From: HGM13233 sp964478515 | GTDB lineage: Bacteria > Bacillota > Clostridia > Oscillospirales > Ruminococcaceae | DNA: 64,000 nucleotides | Direction of reading: 5' to 3' | Assembly: GCA_964478515.1 (NCBI GenBank) | Contig: CAYZIL010000002.1 | Location: 1 to 64,000, forward strand | Position numbers and translations under genes: made by a program | Notes under the pieces: model-generated | What the model was told of the DNA's origin: nothing | Seen by the model: only the letters and a program-made list of their open reading frames with translations | Databases searched by the model: none | Shown: piece by piece, positions 58,561-64,000 of the stretch | Layout: each line of letters begins with the position of its first letter | Position numbering within the stretch: position 1 is the first letter of the stretch

Positions 58561-61164
58561 TCAGTCTTTGGGCTTTTCGGCGCGGATTGTCATTTCCTTG
58601 CCGTCGTAGTCTATTACCAGACGGGTGTCGGGCTGCGGGTCGTTGCCGATTATATAGCGCGCAACAAGCGTTTCTACCTTGGACTGCAGCAGCCTTTTAA
58701 GCGGGCGCGCGCCGTAAGCGGGGTCGTAGCCGGTGTCAATAAGGTAATCCTTAGCCTTCTTGCTCAGCGTCAACTCCAGCTGCTGTTCTTGAAGCCGGCG
58801 GCCGAAGCCCGCCACCAGCAGGTCCATAATAGCGTAGATGTTTTCCTTCGTCAGCGGCTTGTAGAAAACTATCTCGTCGAGACGGTTGAGAAATTCGGGC
58901 CGGAAGCTGTGCTTGAGCAGCGCGTCGACCTTTTCGCGCGCCTCGGCGGAAATTTCGCCTTTGGCGTTGATGCCTTCCAGAATTATGTCCGAGCCGAGGT
59001 TGGAGGTGAGAATAATGATGGTGTTCTTAAAGTCCACCGTGCGGCCGTGCGAGTCGGTAACGCGGCCGTCGTCAAGCACCTGTAGCAGCACGTTGAAGAC
59101 GTCCGGGTGGGCCTTTTCTATCTCGTCAAACAGCACCACGGAATAGGGACGGCGGCGCACCGCCTCGGTGAGCTGGCCGCCCTCCTCGTAGCCGACGTAG
59201 CCCGGAGGCGAGCCTATCAGCCGCGAGACAGAGTATTTCTCCATGTACTCGCTCATATCTATGCGCACGATGTTGTGCTCGTCGTCGAACAGCGCTTCGG
59301 CCACAGCCTTGGCGAGCTCGGTCTTGCCCACGCCGGTGGGACCGAGGAACAAGAACGAGCCGATGGGCCGCTTCGGGTCCTGAATTCCGGCACGCGAGCG
59401 CAAAATGGCGTCGCAGACCTTCTCAACAGCCTCGTCCTGACCGACAACGCGCTTGTGCAGTATCTCGCCGAGATGCAGCAGCTTTTCGCGCTCGCCCTCC
59501 ATCAGCCGCGTTACCGGTATGCCGGTCCACTTGGCGACGATGCGGGCTATCTCCTCTTCGGTAACGCAGTTGCGCAGCAGCGAGTCGGCTTTTTTGGGCT
59601 CCTCTTTTTTCTCCAGCTCCTCAAGCTGCTTTTGCAGTTCCGGCAGTTGGCCGTATTTCAGCTCGGCCGCCTTTTGCAAGTCGTATTCCTGCTGGGCCTT
59701 TTCGATTGCCGCGTTGGTCTGCTCTATGCTCTCGCGCAGCTTTTGTACCTGCCCAATCGACTGCTTCTCGTTGTCCCATTTGGCCTTCATCGCCTTGAAC
59801 TTGTCGCGCAGCTCAGCCAGCTCCTGCTGGATTTGGCGCAGCTGCTCTTCAGACAGCTTGTCCTTCTCTTTTTTCAGCGCGGTCTCCTCAATCTCCAGCT
59901 GCATAATGCGGCGGGAAATGTCGTCCATCTCGCTGGGCATAGAGTCTATTTCGGTCTTGATAAGCGCGCAGGCCTCGTCTACCAGGTCTATTGCCTTGTC
60001 GGGCAAAAAGCGGTCGGAAATGTAGCGGTGCGACAGCGTCGCCGCGGCGATGAGCGCGCGGTCCTGTATCTTGACGCCGTGGTAGACCTCGTAGCGCTCT
60101 TTAAGACCGCGCAGTATGGATATTGTGTCCTCCACCGACGGCTCGTCAACCATGACCGGCTGGAAACGGCGTTCCAGCGCCGCGTCCTTTTCTATGTACT
60201 GGCGGTACTCGTTGAGCGTCGTCGCGCCAATGCAGTGCAGTTCGCCGCGCGCCAGCATGGGCTTTAGCAGGTTGCCGGCGTCCATGGCGCCCTCGGTCTT
60301 ACCGGCGCCGACTATATTGTGCAGCTCGTCAATAAAGAGGATTATTTTCCCCTCGCTCTTTTTTATTTCGGCGAGCACCGCTTTCAAGCGCTCTTCAAAT
60401 TCGCCGCGGAACTTTGCGCCGGCAATAAGCGCGCCGAGGTCAAGCGAAAACAGACTGCGGTCTTTCAAATTTTCCGGAACGTCGCCGCGCACTATGCGCT
60501 GCGCGAGCCCTTCGGCTATGGCCGTTTTGCCGACGCCCGGCTCACCTATAAGACAGGGGTTGTTTTTGGACTTGCGCGACAAAATCAAAATTACGTTGCG
60601 TATTTCCTCGTCGCGACCGATAACCGGGTCAAGCTTTTGGGCGCGGGCAAGCTCGACGAGGTCCTGCCCGTATTTGGACAGCGCGTCGTAGGTATCCTCG
60701 GGGCTGTCGCTGGTAACTTTTTGGTTGCCGCGCAGCGCCTTGACCGCGGCGGTAAAAGCGGACTCGTCCAGCCGCTGTTCGGCAAATATCTTTTTCATCG
60801 TCGCCGACGGTTTACTGAACATGCCCAGCACCAGATGTTCGACCGAGACATACTCGTCGCCCATCTTGTCGGCTATCGACTCGGCGGCCGCCAAAGCGCG
60901 GTCCAGTTCCACGGACAAGTAGACCTTGCCCATGTCGCCCTCGACCTTGGCAAACTCCTCTATAGTATTCTCAAGCGCCTGCTGCAAGCTTTCGGCGTTG
61001 CCGTTAACCTTGTCGACGAGCTGCGGTATAAGCCCCTTGGCGTCGCGCAGCAGCGCCAGCAGCAGATGTTCTTGCTGCAGCTGCTGGTTTGAGTATTCTT
61101 CAGCCAGACGCTGCGCGTCCTGCAGCGCCTCAATGCTCTTTTGGGTGTATTTTTGCAGATTCAT
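58561..61164 (-). CDS. clpB: ATP-dependent disaggregase ClpB
   Basis: 867 residues. An N-terminal Clp repeat domain, AAA1 with GEPGVGKTA, the long coiled-coil middle domain (~410-520), AAA2 with GPTGVGKTE and a C-terminal small domain identify ClpB. It works with DnaK to resolve aggregates. CAGGAGG precedes the ATG. No CIRCE element is visible upstream. It follows a ribbon-helix-helix gene by 21 bases and is probably transcribed with it from 61865-61893. Confidence 0.97.
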   Translation of the reverse strand: MNLQKYTQKSIEALQDAQRLAEEYSNQQLQQEHLLLALLRDAKGLIPQLVDKVNGNAESLQQALENTIEEFAKVEGDMGKVYLSVELDRALAAAESIADKMGDEYVSVEHLVLGMFSKPSATMKKIFAEQRLDESAFTAAVKALRGNQKVTSDSPEDTYDALSKYGQDLVELARAQKLDPVIGRDEEIRNVILILSRKSKNNPCLIGEPGVGKTAIAEGLAQRIVRGDVPENLKDRSLFSLDLGALIAGAKFRGEFEERLKAVLAEIKKSEGKIILFIDELHNIVGAGKTEGAMDAGNLLKPMLARGELHCIGATTLNEYRQYIEKDAALERRFQPVMVDEPSVEDTISILRGLKERYEVYHGVKIQDRALIAAATLSHRYISDRFLPDKAIDLVDEACALIKTEIDSMPSEMDDISRRIMQLEIEETALKKEKDKLSEEQLRQIQQELAELRDKFKAMKAKWDNEKQSIGQVQKLRESIEQTNAAIEKAQQEYDLQKAAELKYGQLPELQKQLEELEKKEEPKKADSLLRNCVTEEEIARIVAKWTGIPVTRLMEGEREKLLHLGEILHKRVVGQDEAVEKVCDAILRSRAGIQDPKRPIGSFLFLGPTGVGKTELAKAVAEALFDDEHNIVRIDMSEYMEKYSVSRLIGSPPGYVGYEEGGQLTEAVRRRPYSVVLFDEIEKAHPDVFNVLLQVLDDGRVTDSHGRTVDFKNTIIILTSNLGSDIILEGINAKGEISAEAREKVDALLKHSFRPEFLNRLDEIVFYKPLTKENIYAIMDLLVAGFGRRLQEQQLELTLSKKAKDYLIDTGYDPAYGARPLKRLLQSKVETLVARYIIGNDPQPDTRLVIDYDGKEMTIRAEKPKD

Positions 61165-61185
61165 AATTTTGCCCCTCCTGTACTG

Positions 61186-61839
61186 TTATATTATCAGGGA
61201 GCTCGCCATGTAGTAGCCCCGGTAGGCCTTTTCGACCTCCGCTATTGCTCTTTGCGGCTCGTCAATATTGTAGAAAAACGCCTTCAGTGCCGCGTCCAGC
61301 GCGCTGATATACTCGACTATCGCCGCGCTCAGCTCGTCCTCGTCTATCTCGCCGCCGCTGCGGCTGCGGGGAATCAGTCTTTTGGTGTAGCGGCCGTCTT
61401 CAATTGCGTAGTCGCTTTGCGGGACATAACTGCTTTCTATGCGCGACCACAGCTTGAAAAACTGCATGAGATACAGCCGCAGCGTGCTGTTTTGGGTGCG
61501 CAGCCCGACGCGCAGTTCACCGACTGTGCCGGACATTACCCGGTACAGCTCGACACTGTAGCGCACTGTCGGGTTGTATTTATAGCTCAGCGCCGAGCGC
61601 AAATTCAGCATGCGCTCGGACGAGCGCAGCATAGTTTGCAAGCCGCGTTCCGGCGACAGCAGCCGCTCCATACGCTCAAACATCTCGTTTATGCGCATTT
61701 CCGGCGTGCGGTAAGAGACGTATTCTGCCAGTATGCGCTCTACCATTGCCGAGCGGCTGGCGCCGGCACTGTGGGCCATAGTGTCGACAGCGTCCACCAC
61801 TGCTTCGGACAGCATAAGCGAGTACATATTCTTTGCCAT
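61186..61839 (-). CDS. Ribbon-helix-helix domain protein cotranscribed with clpB
   Basis: 217 residues. The first ~45 (YSLMLSEAVVDAVDTMAHSAGASRSAMVERILAEYV) form a CopG/Arc-type ribbon-helix-helix DNA-binding unit. The remaining ~170 residues are helical and polar with no match I recognise. It is the first gene of a pair with clpB, so it may be a stress regulator using an attached sensing domain; this is inference. GGAGGGAG lies upstream of the ATG. Confidence 0.7.
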   Translation of the reverse strand: MAKNMYSLMLSEAVVDAVDTMAHSAGASRSAMVERILAEYVSYRTPEMRINEMFERMERLLSPERGLQTMLRSSERMLNLRSALSYKYNPTVRYSVELYRVMSGTVGELRVGLRTQNSTLRLYLMQFFKLWSRIESSYVPQSDYAIEDGRYTKRLIPRSRSGGEIDEDELSAAIVEYISALDAALKAFFYNIDEPQRAIAEVEKAYRGYYMASSLII

Positions 61840-61864
61840 CTAAACTCCCTCCGTTTCCACAATT

Positions 61865-61893
61865 ATTTTACCACACTATATATAATTTGTAAA
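61865..61893 (-). promoter_or_regulatory. Promoter of the RHH-clpB unit
   Basis: TTTACA (61888-61893) and TAAAAT (61865-61870) on the minus strand with a 17-base spacer, 26 bases upstream of the start codon. The surrounding 60 bases are very A/T-rich. Confidence 0.6.
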
Positions 61894-61991
61894 GTAAATT
61901 ACATAAACATCTTTGCGAGTTTTGTGCTATTTTGTATTTTTTACACCATACTATACGGTTTGTAGAATATTCGCGGGAATATTAGGCCTGT

Positions 61992-62020
61992 TTGACGCTT
62001 AGGCTGCGCTCTGTTATAAT
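61992..62020 (+). promoter_or_regulatory. Promoter of the small membrane-protein gene
   Basis: TTGACG (61992-61997) and perfect TATAAT (62015-62020) with a 17-base spacer, 36 bases before the start codon. Confidence 0.8.
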
Positions 62021-62056
62021 TAAATGTAATTTATTTATTTCAAGAGGTCTTAACTG

Positions 62057-62617
62057 ATGAGCAAAAAAGAACGCGGCGCGGCGCAAAGCGCGGACAAAAA
62101 GCCGCTGACAACCTCGCGCAAGGAACTGGACAGCGATCTGGTAATCTTCAAGAAAGTCAATGTCAAAGAAAAGAAAAAACAGATTATTTCCAGCGGCGTG
62201 CTGCTGCTGGTTTGTTTTGGCTCGCTTGCATACCTTTTTTTCTTTTCCGGCTGGCAGGGCGTGCCCGGAATTTTCATTGCGCTGAAAATATTCGGCATAT
62301 TCTTTATCGGCGTGACTATCTGGATAGCGAGCGGCATATTTTTCAACTCGCTAAAATACCTGAAAACACTGAGCGCCAAACGCATTTGGACAATTGACGA
62401 ACTGATGAAGATGACCGGCAAGGACCGCAAGCATACCGAAAACGCTCTTACCAACGCAATCGCCGCCGGCTACACGACTTACGATTGTTGTTACCGGCAC
62501 AGACTTGTGGACAAAAACGGCAAGTCCTACGGTCTTGACCCGGCCTACGACGAGGACGAGCGCAAACAGCGCCGCCAGCACGAGGTCGAAACGCTTACCG
62601 CCAAGGGCGTAGTTTGA
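62057..62617 (+). CDS. Two-span membrane protein with a cytoplasmic helical tail
   Basis: 186 residues. A basic N-terminus, two spans (~51-70 SGVLLLVCFGSLAYLFFFSG and ~74-98) and a C-terminal region of ~85 residues follow. In the tail, IDELMKMTGKDRKHTENALTNAIAAGYTTYD resembles a winged-helix or PCI-like helical pair, followed by HRLVDKNGKSYGLDP. No family is recognised. It has a strong promoter, AGAGGT before the ATG and a terminator after, so it is a well-expressed single gene. Confidence 0.65.
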   Translation: MSKKERGAAQSADKKPLTTSRKELDSDLVIFKKVNVKEKKKQIISSGVLLLVCFGSLAYLFFFSGWQGVPGIFIALKIFGIFFIGVTIWIASGIFFNSLKYLKTLSAKRIWTIDELMKMTGKDRKHTENALTNAIAAGYTTYDCCYRHRLVDKNGKSYGLDPAYDEDERKQRRQHEVETLTAKGVV

Positions 62618-62638
62618 CAATTACCGCACGTTTTTAGA

Positions 62639-62668
62639 GCGCGGCCGCACAGCGGCCGCGCCCTTTTT
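62639..62668 (+). terminator. Terminator of the two-span membrane-protein gene
   Basis: Perfect ten-base stem GCGCGGCCGC/GCGGCCGCGC with an ACA loop, then CCTTTTT. It abuts the stop of the convergent amidohydrolase gene. Confidence 0.85.
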
Positions 62669-63975
62669 CACTGTTTTTTGCCGGCGGCGCCGCGGTGCAC
62701 CAGCTCTCCGACAAATTTGCCCGCGTTCGCCAGCATATAGCTGCGAAAGACCGAGTCAACAGCAAGTTCGCTGCGGCGGCGGGCGCGACGGCGCATTGCC
62801 GCCAGCTCCGCAGCTGTATACAGCGCGCGGCGGTTGACCAGCGCAAAAATATCGCGCGTCGCATTTATGTCGGCAATCGGGTCGGCGTTGAGAACCAGCA
62901 GTTGTGCCTGCTTGCCCTGCGCAATGCTGCCGCGCTCGCTGTCAAGGCCGAGAAACTCGGCCGCGCCCAGCGTGGCGGCGCGCAGCGCCTCATAATTCGT
63001 GGTGCCGTGCTCAACACACGCCAACAGCTCCTCGTGCATGGCGAAACCGGGCACGACATTGGGAAAGCCGCTGTCGGTGCCGACAAGGAACTTGCCGCCC
63101 AGCTCCAAATAGCGGCGGAATATGTCGTCGTAGTACTCCGGCGGCTTGCGCACCGTCTTTTGCGCGTCCGGGCGCGGCTTCTTATGCTGGCCGCTGAGCG
63201 CCTTCCAGTAAAGGTCTACTATGCCGGGGCGCAGCTCCTTTACAGCCTCGCTCATTGCCGGCGACGGTCCGAAACGAAAGACCTGCTCCACCGTAAACGT
63301 GGGGTCTAGGTAAATGCCCGCGCGCGCTATCTGCTTGAGATTGTCGTCGTTGACAAACAGAATGTGCTCGACGGTAAGCTGGTCTATTGTGTATTTTTTG
63401 TGCTCGCCGGTGTAGTCACTGTTGACGCAATTTGGCAGATGGCCGACGACGCCGATACCGAGTTCCCGCGCTGTCTCGCAGACGGCGGCGTAAGCCTCCG
63501 CGGTCAAATTGTTGTATATTTTTACAAAATCGTAGCCGGCGTTTTTTGTGTCGCGCACGGCGGCGCTCGCCTGCTGCGCAGTCTTTGCCACCGTAATAAG
63601 CGGGTAGGTGGGGCGGCTGTCAATAATAGGTCCGGTCGTAAAAATGTCCGGGCCGACGCGGCGCCCACCGGCTATCTCGTCGCGCCAGCGCAGCGTTTTG
63701 GCAAAGCCCCACATATTCATTACCGCCGTCACACCCCAGCTGAGCGTGTAGTCGGCAAACTCGTCGTTGAAAAGGTGGACATGCATATCCCAAAGCGAGG
63801 GGATGACGTATTTTCCGCTGCAATCCAGTTCCTTTTCCCCGCGCAGCTCATTGGCCGGCGCGGTGCGCACTATCACACCGTTTTCGACCAAAATGTCGCG
63901 GTGCTCCAGCGCGACGTCGGCGCTCATAGGCAGCAGCGTCGCGTCTTTTAGCAGCAGCGAGCCGGAAATATCCAT
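62668..63975 (-). CDS. Metal-dependent amidohydrolase
   Basis: 435 residues. N-terminal composite beta domain, then WDMHVHLF (metal HxH), FVKIYNNLTAEA with the bridging lysine candidate, GHLPNCV and EHILF histidines, and GTDSGFPN with the catalytic Asp. The C-terminal ADPIADINATRDI closes the beta domain. This is the imidazolonepropionase/prolidase-like branch; the substrate may be a dipeptide or cyclic amide. GGAGG precedes the ATG near the right edge. The gene is complete. Confidence 0.9.
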   Translation of the reverse strand: MDISGSLLLKDATLLPMSADVALEHRDILVENGVIVRTAPANELRGEKELDCSGKYVIPSLWDMHVHLFNDEFADYTLSWGVTAVMNMWGFAKTLRWRDEIAGGRRVGPDIFTTGPIIDSRPTYPLITVAKTAQQASAAVRDTKNAGYDFVKIYNNLTAEAYAAVCETARELGIGVVGHLPNCVNSDYTGEHKKYTIDQLTVEHILFVNDDNLKQIARAGIYLDPTFTVEQVFRFGPSPAMSEAVKELRPGIVDLYWKALSGQHKKPRPDAQKTVRKPPEYYDDIFRRYLELGGKFLVGTDSGFPNVVPGFAMHEELLACVEHGTTNYEALRAATLGAAEFLGLDSERGSIAQGKQAQLLVLNADPIADINATRDIFALVNRRALYTAAELAAMRRRARRRSELAVDSVFRSYMLANAGKFVGELVHRGAAGKKQ

Positions 63976-64000
63976 GCTTTGTCCTCCGTTGGCAATTGCT

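Noticed and set aside
61840..62056. CIRCE heat-shock operator ahead of clpB
   Set aside because: No TTAGCACTC with its inverted partner is present in either orientation.
1..64000. tRNA, rRNA, CRISPR arrays, insertion sequences or prophage
   Set aside because: No cloverleaf-like intergenic sequences, regular spaced repeats, transposase or integrase motifs, or phage genes were seen by eye. A tRNAscan or CRISPR search would settle it.

Overview
The window looks like a contiguous stretch of chromosome from a GC-rich Gram-positive anaerobe (Bacillota, Clostridia-like), probably an uncultured endospore former. The reasons are an apparently intact sigma-K-type sporulation sigma factor with a pro-sequence, a PASTA/zinc-ribbon membrane protein, WecB/TagA cell-wall polymer genes, a clostridial ntp-type V-ATPase operon, a pyrophosphate-type phosphofructokinase, a glycyl-radical activase, AGGAGG-type ribosome sites and good -35/-10 promoters with 17-18 base spacers. 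I see no phage, insertion sequence, CRISPR array, rRNA or tRNA. Species assignment is inference. Coding density is high, most genes have clear Shine-Dalgarno sites, and TTG/GTG starts are common.

Layout. 1-7 kb: NhaC-type Na+/H+ antiporter and a divergent Na+/solute symporter, then a minus-strand deoR-lplA-lpd operon (lipoate metabolism) and a SagB-type nitroreductase. 7.5-13.4 kb: a kinase-like PASTA protein that has lost its catalytic residues, then a marR-ABC-ABC operon for a heterodimeric exporter under a 34-base palindromic operator. 13.5-16 kb: yebC, a small Ser/Asn/Lys-rich protein, sigK and a DUF1003 membrane protein. 16.4-24.8 kb: flavodoxin, DUF1846, PPi-PFK, aldose epimerase, ribokinase, tyrosine phosphatase and an M20 peptidase. 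25-39 kb: typA, small membrane proteins, an EamA transporter, cyclophilin, a ROK kinase, a SIS-HAD fusion with xpt, an AIM24 protein, a Gfo/Idh/MocA oxidoreductase, a threonine-aldolase-like enzyme, tex, and wecB/tagA.

39-64 kb: a beta-rich membrane-anchored protein and an MscS channel, then the nine-gene ntpFIKECGABD operon, whose K subunit carries the residues used for Na+ binding in the Enterococcus hirae enzyme. Together with NhaC and the Na+ symporter this suggests sodium-based bioenergetics. There follow a MATE exporter, an ECF sigma/anti-sigma pair in lower-GC DNA, a DUF362 ferredoxin-like protein, MgtC, talC with two small uncharacterised genes, a glycyl-radical activase without a visible partner, clpB with a ribbon-helix-helix protein, a small membrane protein and an amidohydrolase.

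The observations most worth following up are the triple-dead PASTA pseudokinase, the SIS domain fused to a HAD domain whose nucleophile Asp is Asn, a two-copy intergenic repeat with a conserved hairpin (16.15 and 58.18 kb), and the talC-linked HTH/nuclease-like pair. I did not find a clear multi-gene system that I could call new with confidence.
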